A DNA stretch of 64,000 nucleotides from Haloprofundus halobius (GCF_020097835.1 NZ_CP083666.1:1116001-1180000); one strand, 5' to 3'; shown: positions 21,474 to 30,669, counted from the stretch's first letter. The notes: generated by a model not told the origin, from the letters alone. Made by a program: numbers and translations.

Positions 21474-22442
21474 CTACAGCTCCAACCCGCGAATCGAGAC
21501 GCCCTCACCGTCCTCGACGCGGCCGATTACGTGCCCGTCCGCCGCGTCAGCCAACGCTTCAGCATCCTCGGGTTCGAGCGCCGCGACGAAGCCGGTTCCC
21601 ATGTTGAACGTCCGGTGCATCTCCTCGTCGGAGACGTTGCCCGCCGACTGCACGAACTCGAACACCGGCTGGGGGTCGAACGCGTCGTCGACGACGTACC
21701 GGTTGTCGCCGAGGCGGTCGAGGTTCGTCCACCCGCCGCCGGTGACGTGTGCCGCGCCGCGGACGCCGTGGTCGCGCATCGGGTCGAGCAGGTCGGTGTA
21801 CAGTTGCGTCGGCTCCAGCAGCGCCTCGCCGACCGTCTCGTAGCCGTCGCCGGGGAACGGGTCGTCGTAGCCGTGATCTCTCGTTGCCGCCTTCCGCGCG
21901 AGCGTCAGGCCGTTCGAGTGGATGCCGGAGGATCGAAAGCCGACGAGCGCGTCGCCCGGTTCGGCGCGTCCGTCGAAGATGTCGTCTTTCGCCGCGAGCC
22001 CAGCGCACGTGCCCGCGAGGTCGAGTCCGTTGATGACCTCGGGCATCACCGCCGTCTCGCCGCCGACGAGTTCGATTTCCGCTTCGTCGGCACCCGCGGC
22101 GAGCCCCTCGCCCACCTGTTCGGCGAACGTCTCGTCGGGTTCGTCGACGGCGAGGTAGTCGACGAACGCGACCGGTCGAACGCCGGCGGCGACGAGGTCG
22201 TTCGCGTTCATCGCGATGCAGTCGATACCGACCGTCGAGTAGTCCGACAGCGCCTCGGCGACGAGCAGTTTCGTCCCGACGCCGTCGGTCGCCAGCGCGA
22301 GGTAGCGGTCGCCAATGTCCAGTAGCCCGGCGTAATCGCCCTCGCTGTCGCCGACGGCCGACACCAGCGCGGCCGTCGCCGCTTCGCTCGCCCCGATGTC
22401 GACGCCCGCCTCCGAGTACGTGAGTTCCTCGTCGTCTCCCAT
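21474..22442 (-). CDS. purM: Phosphoribosylformylglycinamidine cyclo-ligase
   Basis: PurM (322 residues) makes 5-aminoimidazole ribonucleotide from FGAM with ATP in de novo purine synthesis. LTYSEAGVDIGA, LATDGVGTKLLVA, GIDCIAMNANDLVAAG, VGGETAVMPEV, GFRSSGIHSNGLTLAR, HVTGGGWTNL and FNMGTGFVA are the expected blocks. The ATG at 22442 is supported by a TATA-like TTTTAGAC (minus strand, about 22465-22472). An upstream in-frame extension to 22688 has no family support. Confidence 0.95.
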   Translation of the reverse strand: MGDDEELTYSEAGVDIGASEAATAALVSAVGDSEGDYAGLLDIGDRYLALATDGVGTKLLVAEALSDYSTVGIDCIAMNANDLVAAGVRPVAFVDYLAVDEPDETFAEQVGEGLAAGADEAEIELVGGETAVMPEVINGLDLAGTCAGLAAKDDIFDGRAEPGDALVGFRSSGIHSNGLTLARKAATRDHGYDDPFPGDGYETVGEALLEPTQLYTDLLDPMRDHGVRGAAHVTGGGWTNLDRLGDNRYVVDDAFDPQPVFEFVQSAGNVSDEEMHRTFNMGTGFVAALEPEDAEALADAADGHVIGRVEDGEGVSIRGLEL

Positions 22443-22787
22443 GGGCGAACCCGCGGGGTGACCGTCTAAAAGCCCACCGCTCGCGGGTCGTCGTCCGCCG
22501 GCGACCGGTAACTCGTGCGTAACGGAGCCACACCCTATCACGATTTCTGATAAGACAGCCCGCTCGGACGGTTGTCGAGGCCTACTGCCGACCGCAGCGG
22601 GGTTGGCACCGCCTAAACACCGATTCGGGCCGTGAACCGCCGAATCCGGCCCAGTACGGGGAGAGACGCCCGAATTCGAGCGTGACAATAAGTATCATGA
22701 TCCGGTAGGGACGGACAACTTTCGAGAACGATTCAGAACTAACTGTCTCTTATATACGTATCGATGTGGTCGAATAGAACGCAGTCC
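22443..22787. other. 345-base divergent intergenic region
   Basis: It holds the purM promoter at one end and a strong TATA-like TTATATACG (22750-22758) for the small membrane protein at the other. In between is one inverted repeat, GATTCGG (22622-22628) and CCGAATC (22640-22646). I see no gene here. Confidence 0.6.
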
Positions 22788-23057
22788 ATGGCAAGTGCGC
22801 CTTCAACTGCCGACCACCGTATCACTCGCCCCGCAGACGTTCCGCTCGGCCCCACGGTTCGCACCGTCGTCGCTTCGGCGACACGTCTCGTCGCTTCGAC
22901 GATACGTTTCGTCGCCTTCTGGCTGGCGGTCGCACTACCGTTCTGTCAGTTCGCGCTCGTCGTCGATGGACTCGCCGGCGACCGCTCGCTGGTGCTCGTC
23001 GCCCTCCTCGGTGTGAACGTGCTCGCGCTCGTCGTCGGGCACGACTACAGACGGTGA
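22788..23057 (+). CDS. Small membrane protein (89 residues), hypothetical
   Basis: The protein starts MASAPSTADHRITRPADV and has two hydrophobic helices, roughly residues 38-60 (FWLAVALPFCQFALVV) and 66-84 (LVLVALLGVNVLALVVG), and a basic C-terminus. The ATG at 22788 is preferred over the one at 22764 because the TATA-like element at 22750-22758 would start transcription near 22780. Function is unknown. It is convergent with the ThDP enzyme. Confidence 0.6.
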   Translation: MASAPSTADHRITRPADVPLGPTVRTVVASATRLVASTIRFVAFWLAVALPFCQFALVVDGLAGDRSLVLVALLGVNVLALVVGHDYRR

Positions 23058-23070
23058 CGCACCGACTGCG

Positions 23071-24648
23071 TCACCCTCCTAACGGAACCTCGACGAGAGC
23101 CATCTCGTCGCTGTCGACCACCGAGTCGAGCACGTTCTCCAGCTCCGCCCACGAGTCGGGTCGGTACCCGTCGACGCCGAAACTCTCGGCGAACGCGACG
23201 AAGTCGGGGTTCGTGAGGCCGGTCCCGAACGCCTCGCCGGTGTGTTCGCGCTGCTTCTCCGAGATGAGTCCGTAGTCGTTGTCGTTGAACACCAGCACGG
23301 TGAAGCCGAGTCCCAGACGCGTCGCCGTCTCCAGTTCCGCGGCGTTCATCAGAAAGCCCCCGTCGCCGGTGCCGACGACGACGTTCGATTCGAGCGTCAG
23401 GTCGGCGGCGACGCCGCCGGGGACCCCGATACCCATGCTCGCGAGGCCGTTCGAGATGAGACAGGTGTTCGGTTCGAACGTGGGAAACTCCGTCGCGATG
23501 GCCATCTTGTGGCTCCCGACGTCGGAGATGAGTACGTCCTCGTCGGCCATCGCGTCCCGCAGGTACGGAAGCACGCCCGCGACGGAGAACGAGTCGGAGT
23601 CTGCGGGCGTCTCCAGCGCGTGCGTGAGTACGTCCTCGTGCACGTCGGCGCACCACGTTCCCCACGTCTCCTCTATCGTCTCTTCGAGTCGCTTCAGCGC
23701 CATCGAGATGTCGGCGACGATCTCCACGTCCGGATTGTAGTGCTGGTACACCTCGGCGGGTTCGTGGTCGACGTGGACGACTCGCGTGTCCGCGTTCGGG
23801 TTCCAGCGCTTCGGATCGTGTTCGGCGATGTCGTAGCCGACGGCGACGACACAGTCCGCGCGCTCCATCGCCGCCTCCGCCTCGCCGTCGGGCCCGGAGT
23901 CGAGCGTCATCAGCGAGTGAGCGCTGCGGTCCGACACCGCGCCTTTCCCCATGTACGTCGAGACGACGGGGACGTCGGTCGATTCGACGAACGAGCGGAG
24001 ACGGTCGGCGGCGTTCGCCCGCACCGCGCCGTTGCCTGCAAGCACGATGGGTCGTTCGGCGGCGGCGAGGAGCTCCACCGCCCGTTCGACGGACTCGCGG
24101 TCCGGGTCGGGGCGTCGCACTTCGTCGCGGACCGCCATCGGTTCGTATCCGACGGCCTCGGCGGCGACGTCCTCGGGGATTTCGAGGTGCGTCGCGCCGG
24201 GCTTCTCGTACTCGGCGAGTTTGAACGCCTTTCGAACGGATTCGTTGATTATCTCGGCGTCGTTCAGTTGCGTGTTCCACTTCACGACGGCCTCGAACGT
24301 GTGGACGACGTCGAGCGCCTGGTGGCTCTCCTTGTGCAGTCGCTCGCGGCCGCCCTGTCCGGTGATGGCGACCAGCGGCGACTTGTCGAGGTGAGCGTCG
24401 GCGACGCCCGTGATGAGGTTCGTCGCCCCCGGGCCGAGCGTGGCGAGACAGACGCCCGCGTCGCCGGTCAAGCGCCCGTGGACGTCGGCCATGAACGCCG
24501 CACCCTGTTCGTGGCGGGTCGGGATGTACCGTATCGACGAGTCCCGGAGCGCGAACAGCACGTCCTCAAGTTCCTCGCCCGGGACGCCGAAGACGTAGTC
24601 GACGCCTTCCGCCTCCAGACAGCGCACGAGGAGGTCGGCGGCCTTCAT
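23071..24648 (-). CDS. ThDP-dependent enzyme, acetolactate synthase large-subunit type (possibly a 2-oxoacid decarboxylase)
   Basis: A 525-residue thiamine-diphosphate enzyme with the three-domain layout of the acetolactate synthase family. Visible are catalytic E47 in TRHEQGAAFMADVHGR, LATLGPGATNL, and the ThDP-metal motif GTGDGGFL at about 426-433 with NDNDYG after it. No regulatory small subunit is nearby, which argues against a biosynthetic IlvB. It overlaps the upstream aldehyde dehydrogenase by 4 bases (ATGA), so the two are translated together. That pairing recalls cyanobacteria, where an enzyme annotated as acetolactate synthase decarboxylates 2-oxoglutarate to succinate semialdehyde next to SSADH. 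The substrate here is inferred and unproven. Confidence 0.8.
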   Translation of the reverse strand: MKAADLLVRCLEAEGVDYVFGVPGEELEDVLFALRDSSIRYIPTRHEQGAAFMADVHGRLTGDAGVCLATLGPGATNLITGVADAHLDKSPLVAITGQGGRERLHKESHQALDVVHTFEAVVKWNTQLNDAEIINESVRKAFKLAEYEKPGATHLEIPEDVAAEAVGYEPMAVRDEVRRPDPDRESVERAVELLAAAERPIVLAGNGAVRANAADRLRSFVESTDVPVVSTYMGKGAVSDRSAHSLMTLDSGPDGEAEAAMERADCVVAVGYDIAEHDPKRWNPNADTRVVHVDHEPAEVYQHYNPDVEIVADISMALKRLEETIEETWGTWCADVHEDVLTHALETPADSDSFSVAGVLPYLRDAMADEDVLISDVGSHKMAIATEFPTFEPNTCLISNGLASMGIGVPGGVAADLTLESNVVVGTGDGGFLMNAAELETATRLGLGFTVLVFNDNDYGLISEKQREHTGEAFGTGLTNPDFVAFAESFGVDGYRPDSWAELENVLDSVVDSDEMALVEVPLGG

Positions 24649-26045
24649 TCCGAGAGCGAGCCGAGGCCGGTGCTCGACTCGCCGTGCTGGACCCAGACCG
24701 TCTTACGGTTGACGAACTCGTGGATGCCGTGTTCGGAGAGTTCGCGGCCGTATCCGGAATCTTTGACGCCGCCGAACGGCACCCGCGGGTCGGATTTGAC
24801 GATTTCGTTGACGAAACAACAACCGGCGTCGAACTCCCTCGCGAACCGCTCGCCCCGCTCGGGGTCGCCGGTCCAGACGCTCGCGCCGAGACCGAACGGC
24901 GTGTCGTTCGCCCGCTCGATGGCCTCCCGCTCGCTGTCGACGCGCCACAGCGACGCGACGGGACCGAATATCTCGTCGTGGGACGCGGGCGTCCCGTCCG
25001 GAATGTCGGCCAGAACCGTCGCCGGGTAGTACGCGCCCTCGCGGTTCATCGGCTCGCCGCCGGTGAGCACCGTCGCCCCGGCGTCGGCCGTCTCCTCGAC
25101 CTGTTCGTGGAGGCTCTCCATCAGGCTCTCCTGGGCCTGCGGGCCGAGCTCCGTGCTCTCGTCTTTCGGGTCGCCGACGGTGAGCGCCTCCATCTCCTCG
25201 ACGAACCGTTCCTCGAACTCGTCGTACACCTCGTCCATCACGACGAACCGTTTGGCGGCGATGCAGGACTGGCCGTTGTTCTGCACCCGGCCGTAGACGG
25301 CGCTTCTCACCGCGCGCTCCACGTCGGCGTCGTCGAGGACGACGAACGGGTCACTCCCGCCGAGTTCCAGTACGGATTTCTTCAGGTTCTCGCCCGCCGC
25401 CGATCCGACAGCGCTTCCGGCGGGACCGCTGCCGGTGAGCGTCACGCCCGCCAGTCGGTCGTCTTCGATGATGCCGTCGACGAGGTCCGAGCCGACGAGA
25501 AGCGACTGGAACGCGCCGTCGGGGAACCCCGCCTCCGAGAACACCTCCTCGATGGCCTCCGCACAGCCCGGAACGTTCGAGGCGTGCTTCAGGAGGCCGA
25601 CGTTGCCCGCCGCGAGGCCCGGCGCGGCGAAGCGGAACACCTGCCAGAAGGGGAAGTTCCACGGCATGATAGCCAGCACCGGTCCGAGCGGTTCGTAGCT
25701 CACGAACGCGTGCGCGTCCGCCTCGGTGCCGATAATCTCGTCCTGCAGATGTTCCTCGGCGGTCTCGGCGTAGTAGTCACAGACCCACGCGCACTTTTCG
25801 ACCTCCGAGCGCGCCTGCGCGATGGGTTTGCCCATCTCCTCGGTCATCAGTTCAGCGTACTCGTCGGCGTTCTCGCGGAGTATTTCGCCCGCCTTCTTCA
25901 ACAGCGAACAGCGGTGCGCGAAACTCGTGTCGCACCACTCCGCGAACGTTTCGGTCGCTCGGTCGAGGGCGTCGTCGACGGTCGCCTCGTCGTCGTCGTC
26001 GTAGGTAGCGAGTTGCTCGCCAGTCGCCGGGTTGATACTCTCCAT
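24645..26045 (-). CDS. NAD(P)-dependent succinate-semialdehyde dehydrogenase family protein
   Basis: A 466-residue aldehyde dehydrogenase, closest in pattern to the short GabD/YneI group. It oxidises an aldehyde, typically succinate semialdehyde, to the acid. PWNFPFWQV (nucleotide binding), GSGPAGSAVG, E227 in LELGGSDPF and catalytic C261 in NNGQSCIAAKRF are present. The ATG at 26045 begins MESINPATGEQLATY, the family start. The upstream in-frame extension comes from antisense-like sequence. It is the first gene of a two-gene unit with the ThDP enzyme. Confidence 0.88.
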   Translation of the reverse strand: MESINPATGEQLATYDDDDEATVDDALDRATETFAEWCDTSFAHRCSLLKKAGEILRENADEYAELMTEEMGKPIAQARSEVEKCAWVCDYYAETAEEHLQDEIIGTEADAHAFVSYEPLGPVLAIMPWNFPFWQVFRFAAPGLAAGNVGLLKHASNVPGCAEAIEEVFSEAGFPDGAFQSLLVGSDLVDGIIEDDRLAGVTLTGSGPAGSAVGSAAGENLKKSVLELGGSDPFVVLDDADVERAVRSAVYGRVQNNGQSCIAAKRFVVMDEVYDEFEERFVEEMEALTVGDPKDESTELGPQAQESLMESLHEQVEETADAGATVLTGGEPMNREGAYYPATVLADIPDGTPASHDEIFGPVASLWRVDSEREAIERANDTPFGLGASVWTGDPERGERFAREFDAGCCFVNEIVKSDPRVPFGGVKDSGYGRELSEHGIHEFVNRKTVWVQHGESSTGLGSLSE

Positions 26046-26104
26046 AGCTTCGAAGACGGACGCGAGTCGCTTAGTCGTTCGCCGGAGGCGGTACCGCGGT
26101 CTGC

Positions 26105-26704
26105 TCACCCGAAGAGCAGCAGCGCCGTCACGCCCGCCGTCGGCACGGTGAAGACGACGTAGACGATCTTGCTCCAGCCGAACACCTTCCGGCCGTCGAG
26201 CGGCCCGAACGGAATCATGTTGAACGCGGCCAAGAAGAGGTTGATGATGACGCCGAGGTTCGCCATTTCGGCGAGGAAGCCGCCGGCGGGAACGACGAGC
26301 GCCAACGGCAGAAACACCAGCGCCAGCACGACGTTGACGGCCGGTCCCGCGAGCGCGATGAGGCCGTGCTGTCGCTCGGTCAGCATCCCGCGGTGATGGA
26401 CCGCGCCGGGCGCGGCGAAGATGAACCCGAGGAACGCGCTCAAAAGCGCCAGAAACAGCATGCTGTAGTCGGCGCGGAACTCCGCAATCTGTCCGTAGTG
26501 GACCGCGACGACCTTGTGACCCAGTTCGTGCAGGAGGAAGCCGACGCCCGCGGTCAGGAGGCTGACGACGAGTCCGGAGACGAGTCCCTGTTCGAGGAGC
26601 CTGAACGGGTCGCCCTGAGCGAAAAACAGCGCGAAGGCGACACCGAGAACGAGCCACGCGACGACCAAATCGCGCACTTCGCGGCCGCTGAAGGTGAGGT
26701 TCAC
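26105..26704 (-). CDS. Site-2-protease-type membrane metalloprotease (M50)
   Basis: A 199-residue polytopic zinc protease that cuts within membranes. The zinc motif is HELGH (H59, E60, H63), and the second conserved block is NMIPFGPLDGRKV near residue 170. About five or six hydrophobic helices are visible. There is no PDZ domain, as in compact archaeal members. The GTG at 26704 overlaps the stop of the TraB gene (GTGA), so the two are translationally coupled. The substrate is unknown. Confidence 0.88.
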   Translation of the reverse strand: MNLTFSGREVRDLVVAWLVLGVAFALFFAQGDPFRLLEQGLVSGLVVSLLTAGVGFLLHELGHKVVAVHYGQIAEFRADYSMLFLALLSAFLGFIFAAPGAVHHRGMLTERQHGLIALAGPAVNVVLALVFLPLALVVPAGGFLAEMANLGVIINLFLAAFNMIPFGPLDGRKVFGWSKIVYVVFTVPTAGVTALLLFG

Positions 26705-28377
26705 GCGACCATCCCCCAGAGTATCTCCGCGCTGTTGCGCGCGCCCTGGACCATCAGCCGCGTGACGGCCTCCGCGCCGCCGAGTTCCGCGCCGAACAGC
26801 GGCAGGATGTACGTCACGAACAGCAGGCTGGCGACGATGCTGCCGATATTCGTCATGGCGACGACCATGATGAGCCGAAACAGCGGCACGTCGAACATCT
26901 GGCCCATCAGTTCGCCGAGCGGCGTCTCCTCGTCGGTCAGCAACTCGTTCAGACGACCGATGTCGGCGACGTTGACCGCCGTGTGGCGCAGTTCCATGTA
27001 GCCGGTGAACCACCCCGGCGCGAGAAGCGGGTTGACCGAGGTCATCCACGCCACGAGGCCGCCGACGGTCGCCGACGACCAGCGCGCGCCCGCCAGTTTG
27101 GCGAACCCCCCGGCGAAGATGCCGTTGACGAGGAACCACGCGCCGAACAGCCGAAGCAGGAAGCCGTCTCTGACGCCCGCCATCGCCAGCAGAACGAAGA
27201 AGGCGACGAAGCCGACGGAGACGAGCGCGCCGACGATCTTCGCCCACGGGACGCCGCGCTTCTTGGCGACGCCCGTTAGTGACTCCATCGGCGGCAGCGT
27301 CTCCGGGTGTTCGAGGTAGTTCTCGATACCCGCTCTGTGGCCCGCGCCGACGACGGCGACGACGCTTTTGCCCCGGCTGCGGAGCGCGACGATGTTGTGC
27401 GCGAGGTAGGCGTCACGCTCGTCGATGAGCGCCTCGGCCCCGCCGGGGCTGAACGCCCGAAACTCCTCCATCATCACGCTCACCACGTCGGTGTCGGTGA
27501 GTTCAGCCATGTCGAGTTCCTCGATATCCTCGCCGCGGTCCATCCCCGTCGCAGCCATGACGAAGCCGGCGAGCAGGCCGACCACGACGCCGCCGGAGAT
27601 GCCGAGCGCGAGGCTCCCGCCCACCTGAATCATGAACCCCGTGAACGTCGACTGGACGAACGGATCCGTCAGGCCGAGCGTCGCGCCGCCGAGCAGCGCG
27701 AGCGCGAGGCCGCCGGCGAGACCCGCCACGATGCTGTCGCCGTCGCCGACGACGAAGGAGGCGACCCACGAGATAGCGAGACCGGAGCCGACACCCAGCG
27801 CGGCCGACCCCAGCGCCCGGACGAACACGGCCTCGGTGACGCCGAGAAAGCCGCCGAACACGGCGATGAACGGTCCAGCGACCAGACCGACCAGGAGGCC
27901 GAGCATGAGGCCGACGACGCGGGCGTCGGTGACGCCGAAGACGAGGCCGCCCGCCATACGGAGTTTCTCGACGAACCCCATCCGCGCCCAGAACCGCTGG
28001 ATGGTCGTCTGGATGTCGCGGTCGACGAGCGCCACGTCGATGCCGAGTTCCTCGGCCGTCTCCACGGCCGCGAGCATGTCCGCGCCCGGTTTCACGTCGA
28101 ATCGGTCGCCCATCTGTGCCTGCACGTACGAGAGCATCCAGTAGGCGATGAACTGAAAGACCGTGTTCCCCTGCAGCAGTTCGCTGGGGTCGAGGTCGTC
28201 GGGCGTCTCGCCCTGCATCTGCCGGTAGCGTCCCTCGTCGAGTTCGACGGCGACCACGTCGGGTCGCTCGGCCTCGATGGTCTCTTCGACCTCGCGGACG
28301 CTGTCGGCGGAGACGTGCGCGGTACCGACGACGCGCACGCGTCCCTCGTCGGGGGCGGACTCCGCTCTGTTACTCAT
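26701..28377 (-). CDS. TraB/PrgY family membrane protein
   Basis: A 558-residue protein of the TraB family, named for bacterial pheromone-shutdown proteins. The N-terminal domain carries VVGTAHVSADS and VVAVELDEGRYRQM, the GxxH and ExxR-type signatures thought to be catalytic in TIKI/TraB proteins. A long region of hydrophobic helices follows from about residue 150 onward. Conserved FRAFSPGGAEALIDERDAYLA and VAVVGAGHRAG lie within it. Archaeal members are probably membrane peptidases, but this is inference. It overlaps the M50 protease gene, suggesting a joint role. Confidence 0.8.
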   Translation of the reverse strand: MSNRAESAPDEGRVRVVGTAHVSADSVREVEETIEAERPDVVAVELDEGRYRQMQGETPDDLDPSELLQGNTVFQFIAYWMLSYVQAQMGDRFDVKPGADMLAAVETAEELGIDVALVDRDIQTTIQRFWARMGFVEKLRMAGGLVFGVTDARVVGLMLGLLVGLVAGPFIAVFGGFLGVTEAVFVRALGSAALGVGSGLAISWVASFVVGDGDSIVAGLAGGLALALLGGATLGLTDPFVQSTFTGFMIQVGGSLALGISGGVVVGLLAGFVMAATGMDRGEDIEELDMAELTDTDVVSVMMEEFRAFSPGGAEALIDERDAYLAHNIVALRSRGKSVVAVVGAGHRAGIENYLEHPETLPPMESLTGVAKKRGVPWAKIVGALVSVGFVAFFVLLAMAGVRDGFLLRLFGAWFLVNGIFAGGFAKLAGARWSSATVGGLVAWMTSVNPLLAPGWFTGYMELRHTAVNVADIGRLNELLTDEETPLGELMGQMFDVPLFRLIMVVAMTNIGSIVASLLFVTYILPLFGAELGGAEAVTRLMVQGARNSAEILWGMVA

Positions 28378-28503
28378 CGACCACCGCTACAAGTTCACCC
28401 CTGTTATCATTGTCGGAGTCCTGAACGAAGCCCCCGCTCGATTCGACGTGTAAAGTGGCCCACCGTCATCCACGCTTTTGTCACCCCCGCGCGACGCTCC
28501 GGT

Positions 28504-29856
28504 ATGACTCTCGTCCGCAACGCCGCCGACCTCGGCGGCAGCGAGGCCCGCGAGACGGCGCTCGCCTGTCTCGACGCCGGTATCGACGCTGCGAACCCCG
28601 AACGCGCCGTCGCCGACGCGGTGACGCTCGACGGCCAGTCGCTGAAAATCGCCGACGACAGCTACGACCTCCGCGAGTTCGACGACGTGTTCGTCCTCGG
28701 CGGCGGCAAGGCGGGCGTCGGCGTCGCCCGCGCGCTCGAAAACCGCCTCGGCGACCGACTCACCGAGGGGGTCGTCGTGGTCCCCGACCCCGCCGAACTC
28801 TCCCGGGTCGAGGTCGCCGTCGGCGACCACCCGGTCCCGAGCGAGCGGGGCGTCGAGGGGACGAGACGGCTGCTCGACCTCGCCGAGGCGGCCGACGACC
28901 GGACGCTCGTGCTCGCCGTCGTCACCGGCGGCGGGAGCGCGCTCCTCGCCGCTCCCGCCGAGGGAGTGAGTCTCGAAGACCTCAAGGAGACGACGGACGC
29001 GCTGCTCGACAGCGGCGCGGAAATACACGAGATGAACGCCGTCCGCAAGCATCTCTCGGCCATCAAGGGCGGCCGTCTCGCCCGCGCCGCCGCGCCCGCG
29101 ACGGTAGTCGGACTCGTGCTCAGCGACGTCGTCGGCGACGACCTGAGCGTCATCGCCAGCGGCCCCACCGCGCCCGACGAGACGACGTACGCCGACGCGC
29201 TCGACGTGCTGGAGCGATACGACATCGACGCGCCCGAAGCCGTCAGGACCCGACTCGAACGCGGCGCAGCGGCCGAACTCGACGAGACTCCCCGACCGGA
29301 CGATCCCGTCTTCGACCGCGTCCGCAACGTCGTGCTCGCGGGCAACTTCACTTCTCTCGACGCCGCCAGAAACGAAGCGGAAGCGAGAGGGTACGACGCG
29401 TGTATCCTCTCATCTCGGGTTCGAGGCGAATCGCGCGAAGCCGCGAAGACACACGTAGCAGTCGCCGAAGAAGCAAATTTCACCGGAAATCCGGTGTCCC
29501 CGCCGGCAGTAGTGCTCTCGGGCGGCGAGACGACAGTAACGGTCCGCGGCGACGGCACCGGCGGGCCGAACCAGGAGTTCGCGCTCTCGGCCGCGATCGA
29601 GTTCGCGACGGCGTGGCGAGCGTCCCGTGAGGTCGTTCTCGGGAGCGTCGACACGGACGGCCGAGACGGGGGGACCGACGTCGCAGGGGCCGTCGTCGAC
29701 GCCGGGACGGTCGACGACGTGGCCGCCGCCCGCGACGCCCTCGCGGACAACGACGCGTTCACGTACCTTGACGCCCGCGACGCTATCGTCGAGACGGGTC
29801 CGACCGGAACGAACGTCAACGACCTGCGTGTTCTCGTCGTCGGCGACGGCGAGTAG
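28504..29856 (+). CDS. gck: Glycerate 2-kinase (class II, GCK/DUF4147)
   Basis: A 450-residue glycerate kinase that phosphorylates glycerate, generally to 2-phosphoglycerate in archaea. FVLGGGKAGVGVARAL (nucleotide site), GDHPVPSERGVEGT, VTGGGSALL, MNAVRKHLSAIKGGRLA and GGPNQEFALS are family blocks. The ATG at 28504 is the family start and follows a T-rich element around 28476-28482. A 1.2-kb upstream open frame is antisense to the TraB gene and is not coding. Confidence 0.9.
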   Translation: MTLVRNAADLGGSEARETALACLDAGIDAANPERAVADAVTLDGQSLKIADDSYDLREFDDVFVLGGGKAGVGVARALENRLGDRLTEGVVVVPDPAELSRVEVAVGDHPVPSERGVEGTRRLLDLAEAADDRTLVLAVVTGGGSALLAAPAEGVSLEDLKETTDALLDSGAEIHEMNAVRKHLSAIKGGRLARAAAPATVVGLVLSDVVGDDLSVIASGPTAPDETTYADALDVLERYDIDAPEAVRTRLERGAAAELDETPRPDDPVFDRVRNVVLAGNFTSLDAARNEAEARGYDACILSSRVRGESREAAKTHVAVAEEANFTGNPVSPPAVVLSGGETTVTVRGDGTGGPNQEFALSAAIEFATAWRASREVVLGSVDTDGRDGGTDVAGAVVDAGTVDDVAAARDALADNDAFTYLDARDAIVETGPTGTNVNDLRVLVVGDGE

Positions 29857-29879
29857 CGGCAGGTAGCGGCGATTCCTTG

Positions 29880-29894
29880 ACAAAACGGTTTTGT
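29880..29894. promoter_or_regulatory. Perfect palindrome ahead of the winged-helix regulator
   Basis: ACAAAACGGTTTTGT is a 7+1+7 perfect inverted repeat, 25-39 bases before the ATG at 29919. It covers the place where TBP/TFB should bind, so it is a good candidate autoregulatory operator for the adjacent DNA-binding protein. Confidence 0.6.
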
Positions 29895-29918
29895 TCACCG
29901 GTGAGATACTCTCTCGAC

Positions 29919-30542
29919 ATGGCGCGATTGTTGCCCTCCACGCCCGACACCGCCGCCGCCGACGAGGCGGAACCGCGGGTCATCGGCGTCGACAGCGAGG
30001 ACGCCGACGACCTGCTGTCGGCGCTCTCCTCCGACACCGCTCGAACGCTGCTCTCGAAACTCCACGACGAACCCGACACGCCGTCGGGACTCGCCTCGCG
30101 CGTCGACTCCTCGCTGCAGAACGTCCAGTACCACCTCCGGAAACTGGAGGACGCCGGCCTCGTCGGCGTCGTCGACACCGTCTACTCCGAGAAGGGCCGC
30201 GAGATGAACGTGTACGCGCCGTCGGATAGGCCGCTGGTGGTGTTCGCCGGACGCGAGTCCGAGAGTGCCGGTCTGAAGGCGGCGCTCAAGCGCCTGCTGG
30301 CGAGCGTCGGCATCCTCGCGGCCGTCAGCTTCGTTGTCCAGATCGTCGCGACGGGAGAGATACCGTTCGTCGCGCAGTCGGCCTCCGGCGACGGCGGAAG
30401 CACCGAGCTCGCGACCTCCGCCGCGGAGACGACCGCGGCAGCGTCGTCGACGACACCCGCGTTCCCGCCGGGACTGGCCTTTTTCCTCGGCGGCCTCGTC
30501 GTCCTTGCGCTCGGGTTCGCGCTCTGGTACGCCCGCCGCTGA
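29919..30542 (+). CDS. Winged-helix DNA-binding protein with C-terminal membrane anchor
   Basis: A 207-residue ArsR-like regulator. The winged helix spans about residues 25-90 (LSALSSDTARTLLSKLHDE, then SLQNVQYHLRKLEDAGLVGVV). A hydrophobic segment follows at 127-143 (LASVGILAAVSFVVQIV), then a Ser/Thr/Ala-rich loop, and a final transmembrane helix FFLGGLVVLALGFALWY with a basic end. The N-terminal DNA-binding domain would be cytoplasmic and the loop outside, so this may sense an envelope signal. The ATG at 29919 is favoured by spacing to the palindrome. Targets are unknown. Confidence 0.8.
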   Translation: MARLLPSTPDTAAADEAEPRVIGVDSEDADDLLSALSSDTARTLLSKLHDEPDTPSGLASRVDSSLQNVQYHLRKLEDAGLVGVVDTVYSEKGREMNVYAPSDRPLVVFAGRESESAGLKAALKRLLASVGILAAVSFVVQIVATGEIPFVAQSASGDGGSTELATSAAETTAAASSTTPAFPPGLAFFLGGLVVLALGFALWYARR

Positions 30543-30669
30543 GCGCGCGACCCGACGATATCTCATATTTCGAGATTGTATCGCTTACGCCTCTCTCCGT
30601 GTCACGCGTCTGTTCGCGAGATTTGCGGGTCGCAGGTAGCTATTTACCCTCGACGACGAACATGTGAAC

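Noticed and set aside
27307-28503. A long in-frame extension upstream of glycerate kinase
   Set aside because: Antisense to the TraB gene. The family start is at 28504, with a plausible promoter just before it.
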